Both the position numbers and the translations under genes were made by a program. Below, piece after piece: positions 1 through 6,957 of a stretch of DNA of 24,525 nt. The first letter of the stretch is position 1, and every line of letters begins with the position of its first letter. Location: IMG/VR virus record IMGVR_UViG_3300010885_029758, positions 1-24,525 of that record; one strand, given 5' to 3'. Below the pieces are notes generated by a model, which had not been told where the DNA came from, searched no databases, and saw nothing but the letters and a program-made list of their open reading frames with translations. The DNA comes from a virus.

Positions 1-578
1 ACTGTCAAACCAACAGTTAGCTGGCGACCAGCCCACTGGGTATTTTTACCAAAATTAACCATTTCTGTACCAAGACCACGAACAACTGAGTTCATAACCT
101 TGGCTTTAATCATTACAGCATCTTCTTGTGCACCTAATGTTTTTAGGTCGGCAGTAAGGTTAGTAATAGCTCTTGACCATCCAGTTTTAAGAGCATCTGG
201 AAGTATAAAAGATTTTCCAAGTCTGGCTTGTTGATCAACTAATTGATTAAGCTCTGTACTTGCTTTACTATTTCTTTGTGACCATAGGCTGTAATAATCG
301 TGAAGTTTTAATTTACCCCGCTCAAGATTTTGACCGAGTGTTTTAATATGGTCAGCTGACTGAACCATCTGAATATTAAAGGCACGAGAAGATCCAACCA
401 TCTGGTCAAATCTGTCTTGTACCTTTTTAATATTGGCAACATCTTGTGCTGCCGTTGAACCAATAAGCGGGGTGGATTGGACGGTCCGAATTGTTTTTTG
501 AAGTTTAGCAATTTCTGTTTCTAGCTGTGTGAAATTGCCAATAGCCCTAACGGTAAAGTTAATATTGTTACCAGCCAC
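1..578 (-). CDS. Tail tape measure protein, N-terminal part (runs off the window)
   Basis: The tape measure protein sets tail length and is threaded through the tail tube. I read it from a GTG at 578-576 preceded by GGAGG (587-591 region, 8-9 nt upstream); about 192 residues are in the window and the frame stays open to base 1. The protein starts VAGNNINFTVRAIG and contains the stretch NTQWAGRQLTVGLTV near residue 178, typical of the region just before the first hydrophobic segment of TP901-type tape measures. The sequence is helical and Gln/Lys/Ala rich. It sits directly after the two-frame chaperone gene, the usual place for a tape measure. The GTG start is shown by the ribosome binding site; no upstream ATG in frame fits. 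The family call is from memory of typical motifs and from position. Confidence 0.85.
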   Translation of the reverse strand, partial: MAGNNINFTVRAIGNFTQLETEIAKLQKTIRTVQSTPLIGSTAAQDVANIKKVQDRFDQMVGSSRAFNIQMVQSADHIKTLGQNLERGKLKLHDYYSLWSQRNSKASTELNQLVDQQARLGKSFILPDALKTGWSRAITNLTADLKTLGAQEDAVMIKAKVMNSVVRGLGTEMVNFGKNTQWAGRQLTVGLT

Positions 579-581
579 TAA

Positions 582-1192
582 TTATTCCTCCACATAGCCA
601 AGACCGACTCCAATGCCAAATCCCGCTTCTTTTGCTTGCCATCCTTTAAGTGTTGTTACATCAGATTGTTCATCTTTGTTGCTTGACTCAAGGTCAACAC
701 CCTGTATGGCAGCCAAAAATCTATTATGTCGGTCTTCTTTTTCGTGAATTGCTTTAATTGTAAGAACCAATTCATCAACCGAAATACTAGATTCAAGTTC
801 GTCATAATTTTTCCAATGACCCAGAAGAAAAACTTCTGCTTCAAGGGAGGCGAGATCTAGTTCAGACCAACTAGATCCGCCACTGCTAGGTTTGGGTCAT
901 TTAACTTTAGACCCCCAGCGACTTCAAGAATCTTCATCAAAGTTGGGACTTCAATGATTTCTTCAAACTTATCTTTATCTTCTGCCAATTTTGGCATTAG
1001 CTGCTCAAGGCAGACCATTGCACCCTCAACAAAGATTTCCATAATTTGGTCTTCTTCTGTAACTGATGGGTCATCCATTTTCTTGATTACCGCCAGAAAT
1101 TTCTTTAGGTGCTTAATTGTTAGTGGTTTGATAACTAGTGTATCACCATTCGACAACTGAATTTCTTCAATGTCATATACTGTTGTTGCCAA
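582..1192 (-). CDS. Tail assembly chaperone, long -1 frameshift form (G-T type)
   Basis: In siphophages two overlapping chaperones coat the tape measure during tail assembly, and the long one is made by programmed frameshifting. Here the first frame (857-1192) ends DLVGLN-stop. The -1 frame is open only from a TGA at 899-897 onward, continuing through residues such as SSWSELDLASLEAEVFLLGH to a stop at 584-582. A canonical slippery heptamer C-CCA-AAC sits at 896-890, right after that TGA, in exact X-XXY-YYZ register. A slip there joins 101 codons of frame 0 to 102 of frame -1, giving a 203-residue protein. It ends 3 bases before the tape measure start. The heptamer and open frame are seen; the product and ratio are inferred from the family. 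Confidence 0.85.
857..1192 (-). CDS. Tail assembly chaperone, short form (G type)
   Basis: This is a 111-residue protein, MATTVYDIEEIQLSNGDTLV onward, the size and position of gpG-like tail assembly chaperones between the major tail protein and the tape measure. It is acidic and mostly helical, with no catalytic motif. Start ATG at 1192 with an AAGGAGG-like site 6-9 bases upstream (around 1198-1203). It has its own extended -10 promoter at 1221-1229 and lies just after a terminator, so its dose can be set apart from the very abundant tail tube protein. Most ribosomes should make this form; a minority should shift at 890-896 to make the long form. Confidence 0.85.
   Translation of the reverse strand: MATTVYDIEEIQLSNGDTLVIKPLTIKHLKKFLAVIKKMDDPSVTEEDQIMEIFVEGAMVCLEQLMPKLAEDKDKFEEIIEVPTLMKILEVAGGLKLNDPNLAVADLVGLN
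890..896 (-). other. Programmed -1 frameshift slippery heptamer (C CCA AAC)
   Basis: The minus strand reads CCCAAAC in the register gaC-CCA-AAC of the chaperone frame. The -1 frame has a stop (TGA, 899-897) immediately before it and is open for 100 codons after it. This position and register match tail chaperone frameshift sites across siphophages. Confidence 0.8.
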
Positions 1193-1220
1193 AGCAACCT
1201 CCTTATTTGTCTATAGTAAG

Positions 1221-1229
1221 ATTATACCA
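1221..1229 (-). promoter_or_regulatory. Extended -10 promoter for the chaperone operon (TGGTATAAT)
   Basis: The minus strand carries TGGTATAAT between the terminator at 1246-1280 and the chaperone start at 1192. The start would lie about 20 bases downstream of the predicted transcription start. No good -35 hexamer is visible; the box matches those upstream of 5144, 9838 and 13943. Confidence 0.65.
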
Positions 1230-1245
1230 AAAGATTATATAAAAA

Positions 1246-1280
1246 CATAAATACCCCCGAATTTTTCGAGGGCATTTATG
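1246..1280 (-). terminator. Rho-independent terminator after the major tail gene
   Basis: The minus strand folds into a hairpin whose outer stem is CATAAAT/ATTTATG and inner stem CCC/GGG plus CG pairs, with an A-rich loop, followed directly by TTTTTAT. It separates the major tail gene from the chaperones. Confidence 0.8.
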
Positions 1281-1296
1281 TTAATTTATTAAGTTA

Positions 1297-2025
1297 TTAG
1301 CTTGCTAGAACACGGTCAATGATTACACCATATTCTGCACCATCGTACTTATCTGCATCGTCTGGTAAGCAACGGAACTGAACTGGGAATACAGTTGCAG
1401 TATCACGCTTCAAACCATGTGAAGATGCTTCGATCTGTACAACACGGCGAGCAACATAGACACGCTCTGATTTTGTTCCAGATGTACCTAGTGGAGTTGC
1501 TGAACCTGTTACGCTTGTGGTAATGCTACCTGGAGCATTGCCAACAGCAACCAAAGAACGCTCGACTGGAGCGTCACCAAGTGCACCACCTGCAATGCTT
1601 AGTACTGCTGAACCTGTTCCAGATCCAGTGTATGAGCCTGTAAGTGCGCTTGCGGTTGAAGCTGCGCCAGCTGCTGTGTATACTGTTGAAGTTTCAGCCT
1701 GACCAAATACCAAGTTGATATTCTGAAGGGTACCTTCTGACAGTTCTGTCTTTAGCATAACCTTAACTGTTGCTTTGAACAAACGAGCTGCGTCAAGCAG
1801 CTGGTCAACCATAACATCGTTGTAGCCTGGCTCATAAGATACTTCAAGACCAGCATTTGTGTAGCCGACATCTCTCCAGCTAGCTGAGTTACTAAGAGTT
1901 GTCTTTGAACTTGTAGCTGCTGTAAATCCAAGACTTGCTGCTGTTGTATCGGGGCGTAGTGCGCCAGTGCCAGTAGATATAAAAATCTGTGCTGCACCGA
2001 CAATAATATTTTTTACGTCTGCCAT
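1297..2025 (-). CDS. Major tail protein (tail tube)
   Basis: This is a 242-residue protein starting MADVKNIIVGAAQIFIS. It is rich in Ala, Gly, Ser and Thr with a low-complexity middle (about residues 115-170), and ends in a Phe-Arg-Cys-Leu-Pro plus DDADKYDGAEYGVIIDRVL segment, all usual for siphophage tail tube subunits. It lies between the tail terminator gene and the chaperones, exactly where the tube gene belongs, and is bracketed by its own promoter (2087-2095) and terminator (1246-1280), as expected for a gene needing very high expression. ATG at 2025 has an AGAGGTG site 12-15 bases upstream. The call rests on position and composition; I see no single diagnostic motif. Confidence 0.8.
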   Translation of the reverse strand: MADVKNIIVGAAQIFISTGTGALRPDTTAASLGFTAATSSKTTLSNSASWRDVGYTNAGLEVSYEPGYNDVMVDQLLDAARLFKATVKVMLKTELSEGTLQNINLVFGQAETSTVYTAAGAASTASALTGSYTGSGTGSAVLSIAGGALGDAPVERSLVAVGNAPGSITTSVTGSATPLGTSGTKSERVYVARRVVQIEASSHGLKRDTATVFPVQFRCLPDDADKYDGAEYGVIIDRVLAS

Positions 2026-2054
2026 AATTTATTTTTCACCTCTATTCATTTTTA

Positions 2055-2071
2055 GAATATTGGCAATATTC
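2055..2071. repeat. 17-bp palindrome in the leader of the major tail gene
   Basis: GAATATTG-G-CAATATTC is a perfect 8-bp inverted repeat with one central base. It lies in the 5' leader of the major tail gene, between the predicted -10 box and the ribosome binding site, so it could be an operator or an RNA stem that protects the mRNA 5' end. Confidence 0.6.
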
Positions 2072-2086
2072 ACTTCCTCATTTATA

Positions 2087-2095
2087 ATTCTAACA
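2087..2095 (-). promoter_or_regulatory. Extended -10 promoter for the major tail gene (TGTTAGAAT)
   Basis: The minus strand shows TGTTAGAAT in the gap between the tail terminator gene and the major tail gene. It fits the TGnTAnAAT type seen at other left-arm units. The leader would be about 55 bases and contains the palindrome at 2055-2071. Confidence 0.5.
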
Positions 2096-2116
2096 CAATG
2101 AGATGTAAAAGCCAAT

Positions 2117-2626
2117 TTATAGGAATCTTCCACCTGAATCTAAATTTCTTACATAAGATACACATAGTTGTATCTCGCCCATCATAAATCCACCTTCAGA
2201 TGCAAAGTGTTGGGGCGATACAATCTTATCTACATAAATATAGTGAAATTCGTAGTTTCCTGATTTTTCAGACCATCCATTTAAATCCTTTGCTGAATCA
2301 TCATACCTGCGAAATTGATCTTTTAAATAGTTTAATATTTGATTGATTTTGTCATAATTTGGAGAAACAATATAATATGTTGCTATAATCTCAGATGTCC
2401 ACCAATGCTCTAGTGTTTGTTTTTCCTCAAAATCATAAATTAAATATGTTTCACCTGGAAGCAAATTGTTAAATTCTGGAATTTGTTGAGCTGGAACTAC
2501 AGGAATAAGAGTAGTTTCAAGTTCATCAACATAGTATTTGTTTGGATCTAATATTTGTTTATCTTTCAAATTTTTCCAAATAAAACCATTTATGTCAAAT
2601 ATTGGAAATTTTGTATAATCTGCCAT
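2117..2626 (-). CDS. Tail terminator (tail completion) protein
   Basis: This is a 169-residue protein starting MADYTKFPIFDINGFIWKNL and ending SYVRNLDSGGRFL. Size, alpha/beta look and place (after the neck protein, before the tail tube) fit the gpU/gp17-like tail terminator, which caps the tube and docks the tail on the head. The motif with YYIVSPNYDKINQILNYLKD followed by mixed strands agrees with proteins of this role. Its ATG overlaps the stop of the gene before by one base (TAATG), so the two are probably translationally coupled. Assignment is by context; the sequence alone is not diagnostic. Confidence 0.6.
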   Translation of the reverse strand: MADYTKFPIFDINGFIWKNLKDKQILDPNKYYVDELETTLIPVVPAQQIPEFNNLLPGETYLIYDFEEKQTLEHWWTSEIIATYYIVSPNYDKINQILNYLKDQFRRYDDSAKDLNGWSEKSGNYEFHYIYVDKIVSPQHFASEGGFMMGEIQLCVSYVRNLDSGGRFL

Positions 2627-3354
2627 TATAGCTCAACAACTCCTTGTGCATACTTTTCTGTGACTAACCTAATGGCTTCTTTTGAAGCATTTTTACCTGC
2701 CCCCAAATTTTCTAAAGAATTACCAACAGCATTCTCTATGTTTTGAAACAAACCTGAAGATTTAAGGGTTTGATCAACTTTAGTTGCATACCACTTTTCT
2801 ACAAATTTAGTAAAAGAATGTTTTGTTGCTTTACCACCAGGATTCATAATGTTAACTACAGTTCTTGCGGGTATAAAATGAATATTTTTATCATCATTAG
2901 AAAAGAAAACAATTGCTTGTTTTGTAGTAAAAGTTACTGGTTTACCAGATTCCATAATTTCTGCTTTATTAGCAAATATAGATTTTTTAGATACAGATCT
3001 TCCTTTTTTATTTGATGGAAATTGAAGTTCTTTTGGAATTGGAACGGTTTTTTTAGATTTTTTAAAATCTATTTTTATTGTCATATTTGGACCAGTTACC
3101 GACTGTCTTTTAATCACAAATAACTTTTCTTTTGGATTTCCAACTTCTCCCCATTCAAAAACATGAAAATACTTTTTTGGATTAAAGGCGGATTCTATAG
3201 AAAAATCTTTTAAAAATTTTTTTGTAGTTATTGTAAAAACAGCTTTATTAATTTGTGTTCTTGTACTTGCATTAAGTAATTCTGAAATACCATCTACTTT
3301 TATATCTAATTCTTTAAATAAAGAATCTACATTTTCAAACTGCAATGATATCAT
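2626..3354 (-). CDS. Neck / head-tail joining protein (HK97 gp10-like position)
   Basis: This is a 242-residue basic protein, MISLQFENVDSLFKELDIKV onward. It lies between the stopper and the tail terminator, where siphophages carry the gp10-type neck protein. The frame opens further up, to an ATG at 3408, but that start would overlap the stopper gene by 74 bases and has no ribosome binding site. The ATG at 3354 has AGG nine bases upstream and leaves a 20-base overlap, so I take it. The middle is Lys-rich (KKSKKTVPIPKEL), and the end is helical. No enzyme motif is seen. Confidence 0.55.
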   Translation of the reverse strand: MISLQFENVDSLFKELDIKVDGISELLNASTRTQINKAVFTITTKKFLKDFSIESAFNPKKYFHVFEWGEVGNPKEKLFVIKRQSVTGPNMTIKIDFKKSKKTVPIPKELQFPSNKKGRSVSKKSIFANKAEIMESGKPVTFTTKQAIVFFSNDDKNIHFIPARTVVNIMNPGGKATKHSFTKFVEKWYATKVDQTLKSSGLFQNIENAVGNSLENLGAGKNASKEAIRLVTEKYAQGVVEL

Positions 3355-3790
3355 TATTTTGTACCTGTGCTCTCTGTAAGTTAATTTCATAATATGCAAT
3401 ATGACCAAATGGGTCTAAAACAGGATGATTAGATATAACATCAAAAATAGTGTCATCCAAAGTTATTTTATCTGGTTCAAGAAATACTTTTTCTCCGTCT
3501 GCTGCTGTTACATTTGTAATTCTCCAGCGTTTAGATAATCTTATTGGTGATTGCATCTTAACGTGTACATTTTCCTTGTAGCCTTCTGCGCCCGTACCAT
3601 AACTTTTATCATCGGTAATTGTTCTACCAGATTTATTTTGAACTGGCATAACTTTGCAATTTATGGTCTGAGTATATTTCCATTGACGGGTAACTGCTCC
3701 AGAATCTGACTGTACATTTTTTTGAGTATAAATATCACAAGTCATATTCATAAAAGTATTAATAAATGAATTTAATTGAAATAATGGCAT
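3335..3790 (-). CDS. Head closure protein (stopper)
   Basis: This is a 151-residue protein, MPLFQLNSFINTFMNMTCDI onward. The pattern near residues 17-60 (DIYTQKNVQSDSGAVTRQW then INCKVMPV) and the later strand-rich part (WRITNVTAADG) are the usual shape of head-tail joining proteins of the SPP1 gp16/HK97 gp7 class, small beta-barrels that close the portal channel. The ATG at 3790 abuts the TAA of the adaptor gene with no gap, and its 3' end overlaps the neck gene. Together adaptor, stopper, neck and terminator form one tightly packed connector operon. Confidence 0.7.
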   Translation of the reverse strand: MPLFQLNSFINTFMNMTCDIYTQKNVQSDSGAVTRQWKYTQTINCKVMPVQNKSGRTITDDKSYGTGAEGYKENVHVKMQSPIRLSKRWRITNVTAADGEKVFLEPDKITLDDTIFDVISNHPVLDPFGHIAYYEINLQRAQVQNNDIIAV

Positions 3791-4732
3791 TTATACCACC
3801 ACAATATTAAAATTACGATATTGGTCTAAAATTCCGTCAACAATGACGTTACCAGTACCATTAAAAGCACCACCAGCTAATTCAAAGCCAACTTCAGCAA
3901 GACTTACTTTCTTAAGATATTTTGTTCTCCATGCTGCATCATTGCTTAATAGATCCCCTACAAGCAACATAGAGCAAAGTTTAATATCTTGGGGTACATA
4001 ATTATACCCAATTTCTCCAACAATTGTATAGCGGGCATTTTGACGAAATCTTCCGTAGTATAAAATTGTAGGGTCAACTTGATTATCATAACGAACATCT
4101 GCAAAATCATTAATAATTCTTACAGCTTTTCCAGTTGGAGTTAGCTCTACCTTAAATCCAAAAACATTATATGTTGGACTTGCTGTATAATCAATAACCA
4201 AACTGGTATTTTCATATACTTTATCGATAAATAACATACGCTCCGTCATTTCTAATGCATCGCTACCCGATCCAAATATCTCTTGAGATCCATATCTTTT
4301 GCCAAAATCAAGGTTGGTATAGTTATTAATCATTGTTCTTGCTATCTGTTCCGCCATTAAAATATCAGCTTCTGACTGATAATTAATATCTGATGGTTTG
4401 GCACCAATTCTATAATAATCAACCAGGTCGCTAATAGTAGCGTATGGGGTAACAATTTGTGCAAATTGATTTTGATAGGTAGATTTTCCACTCAACGAAT
4501 ATGACCATGTAATTTGTATAACACGATTAAGTTGAGTGATATCTGGTGTAATTTCATAAGAGTATTGACCAGTAGGTGGGTCATTAACAGCAGATGCAGA
4601 TGAAAGCAAAACTGTGCCATCATCTGCATCCTTTATGCTTACTAAAACATTTCCGTCAGCATTTGTTAATTGCCCTTGTTTATAAATAACTAATGAAACT
4701 GTCTGTTGTGTTCCATTGTGAATTTGTTGCAA
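3791..4732 (-). CDS. Head-tail adaptor with an extra N-terminal beta domain
   Basis: This is a 313-residue protein. Residues about 95-313 look like a head-tail adaptor: YATISDLVDYYRIGAKPSD, then helices with MAEQIARTMINNYT, a strand-rich middle and a terminal LLVGDLLSND region. Residues 1-92 form a separate strand-rich unit (VSLVIYKQGQLTNADGNVL ... PTGQYSYEI) resembling the Ig-like or BppU-type N domains of phage decoration and fibre proteins. Ordinary adaptors are only 100-200 residues, so this is a fusion. The start is TTG at 4732, supported by a strong GGAGG seven bases upstream. The next gene starts at once after its stop. Confidence 0.6.
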   Translation of the reverse strand: MQQIHNGTQQTVSLVIYKQGQLTNADGNVLVSIKDADDGTVLLSSASAVNDPPTGQYSYEITPDITQLNRVIQITWSYSLSGKSTYQNQFAQIVTPYATISDLVDYYRIGAKPSDINYQSEADILMAEQIARTMINNYTNLDFGKRYGSQEIFGSGSDALEMTERMLFIDKVYENTSLVIDYTASPTYNVFGFKVELTPTGKAVRIINDFADVRYDNQVDPTILYYGRFRQNARYTIVGEIGYNYVPQDIKLCSMLLVGDLLSNDAAWRTKYLKKVSLAEVGFELAGGAFNGTGNVIVDGILDQYRNFNIVVV

Positions 4733-4751
4733 TTAAATTCCTCCAATAAGA

Positions 4752-5144
4752 TTAGCCGTAGAATTCCTGGACTTCTCTAGGTGTAGCTAATCTAAAACCT
4801 TGATGTAGGTCAAACACTGCCTGTGCATCATTTTCTGTCATTGGAACAAATGGGTGCTCTTGCGAGAAAATATAATTACCAATCTGATAAGACATATTAT
4901 TTCTATCCATTTTAACCAAAACAACATTTGGTGCAGTGGCATCAAGATTCTGTGATCGTGGACTTGGGTCTGGTTGTGGTTCAACCTTTTCACTATCAAA
5001 GAATCTCTGATAAGTTTCGTAGGTTACGCCTTCTTCTTCAAGTAGCAGGATTAGCTGCTGTTTTGAAATTTTTCCTGGTAACTCTACAGCGAAAGATTCT
5101 GCAATCTCTCGCAATTCTTGTACTTTTAGTGTATCAAATGACAT
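4752..5144 (-). CDS. SAP/Rho-N-like phage structural protein
   Basis: This is a 130-residue protein. Residues 4-38 (LKVQELREIAESFAVELPG then KISKQQLILLLEEEG) match the helix-turn-helix shape of SAP, LEM or Rho N-terminal folds that many phages place just after the capsid gene. A Pro-rich linker (EPQPDPSPR) leads to a C-terminal half with YIFSQEHPFVPMTENDAQAVFD that repeats in capsid-adjacent proteins. It is preceded by its own TGGTATAAT promoter (5168-5176) and the capsid terminator. Role unknown: possibly a head accessory or fibre-like protein. ATG 5144 has an AAGGAA site upstream. Confidence 0.6.
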   Translation of the reverse strand: MSFDTLKVQELREIAESFAVELPGKISKQQLILLLEEEGVTYETYQRFFDSEKVEPQPDPSPRSQNLDATAPNVVLVKMDRNNMSYQIGNYIFSQEHPFVPMTENDAQAVFDLHQGFRLATPREVQEFYG

Positions 5145-5167
5145 TTGATTCCTTTCTATCTAAAAAT

Positions 5168-5176
5168 ATTATACCA
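5168..5176 (-). promoter_or_regulatory. Extended -10 promoter after the capsid terminator (TGGTATAAT)
   Basis: The minus strand has TGGTATAAT about 25 bases before the start at 5144 and just after the terminator hairpin at 5197-5221. It restarts transcription for the connector genes. Confidence 0.65.
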
Positions 5177-5196
5177 AATAATATTAAAAATGAATA

Positions 5197-5221
5197 AAGG
5201 GAGCCAATATATGCTCCCTTT
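5197..5221 (-). terminator. Terminator after the major capsid gene
   Basis: The minus strand shows AAAGGGAGC, a short AT loop, GGCTCCCTTT, then TTCATTTTT. The stem is at least 7 bp. The T-tract is imperfect, so some read-through is likely. Confidence 0.7.
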
Positions 5222-5240
5222 ACCCATAATCTGCTTAATG

Positions 5241-6437
5241 CTAGAATGTTGAAACAACACCTGCGCCAGCTTGTAGATTCACATTGGAACCCTTGACGTA
5301 TGATCCGTTTGTTAGACCAGAACCGTCTGCGAATGATCCAAATGCTGAACCCTGCGGTACAGTTGAACCTGCCACCTTAATGTTCTTAACAAGAACATGT
5401 GCATCATAGTTTTCCAAAGCACAACCAACACGAATGAATAGTGTGTATTCAATTGTGTCTTTCTTTGGCTGGAAGAGACGATATACGACAACATCACGCT
5501 TGATACCAACGATAAAGTTCTGCGGGAATGTAAGGTGTAGATCACCATGCAAACCTGTAGCAGTACCGTTAGGACCAGCTGTGTAGTCACCTGCACGAGT
5601 CTCATCAATTAGCGGAACGTTGATAACAGGGATACCAAACGCAAATGGCGTTGTAGTACCTGGACCACCATCATTAGCAGCAGTTTCTCCACGAAGGATA
5701 CCTGAAGAGATATCAAATGGGAGGAAGTTACCGCTTGTGTTAGTCAGGTTGTATAGATAATCCTGTACCAAGTTTGAACCTGCGTAGAATCTCAACTGAT
5801 TACGGCGTTGCTTGTACTTACGAGGTAGTTGCTTGATAGCTGCATTGAATACAGCTTTATCCAAACCATAACCCTGTGCATCAACAACGTGTGCCTTTGT
5901 GTTAGCAAGTGCACGGAAACCGCTGAATGCTGACATAAGACCACCACTGTAAGTTGAATCACCATTGATCAATACATCTTCAACATCGTTACCAGCCTGG
6001 GTAGCCATCAATCTTGCGATATGATCTTCTAGATCTGGACCTTCAATATTATCTTCTAGAGATTCTGCTGAAAGTTCCCAGTCAAGACGTAGCTTGCGAG
6101 TTGTCAAAGAGATCTTTGAGAACAGTGCATTCTGAGCTGTAAAACCAGCACCTGTTGAGTTTGTGTAATCACGAGGATTATCTTCTGATGCAAGCTGCAT
6201 GATTCTCTGACCAACTGCGACACGATCAATTTCGGTTGTATTTGAGCGCATACGGATTGTACGAGCCTGTTTTGCCAAAATTGTGGCATCCCACATGTAG
6301 TCAAGGAAACGATTAGCCTGATCTGGGTAAAGGAGACCAGTTCCGCTAGGAACGGATACGCCGTTATCACCAGTTACTGTCTGGGTTGCCCCAAGATTGC
6401 TTGTGTCAATTACTTTCTGTAAAAGTTCGTTACTCAT
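5241..6437 (-). CDS. Major capsid protein
   Basis: This is a 398-residue protein building the icosahedral shell, HK97 fold by inference. It starts MSNELLQKVIDTSNLG. A hallmark is the segment ISLTTRKLRLDWELSAESLE around residues 100-120, followed by ARLMATQAGNDVEDVLINGD, in which capsid subunits of this group carry their long helix; the end is Gly/Ser rich. An in-frame GTG lies four codons upstream (6449), but the AGGTAGGTG site spaces correctly only for the ATG at 6437, the same layout used by the tail tube gene. It follows the protease/scaffold gene directly and is closed by a terminator, as expected for the most abundant product. Confidence 0.9.
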   Translation of the reverse strand: MSNELLQKVIDTSNLGATQTVTGDNGVSVPSGTGLLYPDQANRFLDYMWDATILAKQARTIRMRSNTTEIDRVAVGQRIMQLASEDNPRDYTNSTGAGFTAQNALFSKISLTTRKLRLDWELSAESLEDNIEGPDLEDHIARLMATQAGNDVEDVLINGDSTYSGGLMSAFSGFRALANTKAHVVDAQGYGLDKAVFNAAIKQLPRKYKQRRNQLRFYAGSNLVQDYLYNLTNTSGNFLPFDISSGILRGETAANDGGPGTTTPFAFGIPVINVPLIDETRAGDYTAGPNGTATGLHGDLHLTFPQNFIVGIKRDVVVYRLFQPKKDTIEYTLFIRVGCALENYDAHVLVKNIKVAGSTVPQGSAFGSFADGSGLTNGSYVKGSNVNLQAGAGVVSTF

Positions 6438-6473
6438 ATTTTTTTTCACCTACCTTTCGGAAATAGATTTTTT

Positions 6474-6479
6474 ATTATA
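6474..6479 (-). promoter_or_regulatory. Possible -10 box for the capsid gene (TATAAT)
   Basis: A TATAAT on the minus strand overlaps the last codons and stop of the protease/scaffold gene, about 37 bases before the capsid start. There is no extended TG and no clear -35, so it is weaker evidence than the other left-arm boxes. Confidence 0.35.
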
Positions 6480-6957
6480 GGCTTTCTGCGCCGAGGAAGC
6501 GACCTTGCCAAATTGATTCGTTACTTTTTTCGATCTTGGCTGGATTATCCACTTCTCCAGATTTTTTGAATGCTGTGTCATTTTCATACATAGCAATTCT
6601 TTCTCTTGTTTCATCAAGAGACTTTTGTAGATCTGTAACAAGATTAGTTAAAGAGTCAATAGACTTTGTAAGCTCCTGCTTTTCTGTAACTACTTCATCA
6701 AATCTTTTAGCAAGATCTGACTTTTCATTATCTAGGGCTTTTCGTAGTTCGGCTGTGTCAGCCTTTGTGTCTTCAATACTCTTTTCAAGCTTTTCACCAA
6801 CAAAGTCTTTGAGGTCTGTAACCATCTTTGTGAAGTCTAAATCATTGACCTCTACTTCTGAAATTTCTGCAGCCTCTTCATTTGCTGCATCATCACTTTC
6901 TTCAACGACTTCGTTGATTTCTTCAGCTTCTTGGTTTTCTAGATTTTCTTCTGTCAC
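6475..6957 (-). CDS. Scaffold protein from an internal start (nested in the protease gene)
   Basis: Inside the protease/scaffold gene, in the same frame, a GTG at 6957 (codon 304) is preceded at a 6-base distance by AAAGGAGGT (6964-6972), the best ribosome binding site in the window. Starting here gives a 160-residue acidic protein, VTEENLENQEAEEINEVVEE onward, with a long coiled coil and no protease. This is the layout of lambda C/Nu3, where free scaffold is made from the 3' end of the protease gene. The site and frame are seen; free scaffold production is inferred. Confidence 0.75.
   Translation of the reverse strand: MTEENLENQEAEEINEVVEESDDAANEEAAEISEVEVNDLDFTKMVTDLKDFVGEKLEKSIEDTKADTAELRKALDNEKSDLAKRFDEVVTEKQELTKSIDSLTNLVTDLQKSLDETRERIAMYENDTAFKKSGEVDNPAKIEKSNESIWQGRFLGAESL

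Noticed and set aside
656-844. 62-codon minus-strand ORF overlapping the chaperone gene
   Set aside because: It is out of frame with the frameshift product and has no binding site; composition is that of a shadow.
6438-6449. GTG start four codons upstream for the capsid protein
   Set aside because: Spacing to AGGTAGG is too short; the ATG at 6437 copies the layout of the tail tube gene.
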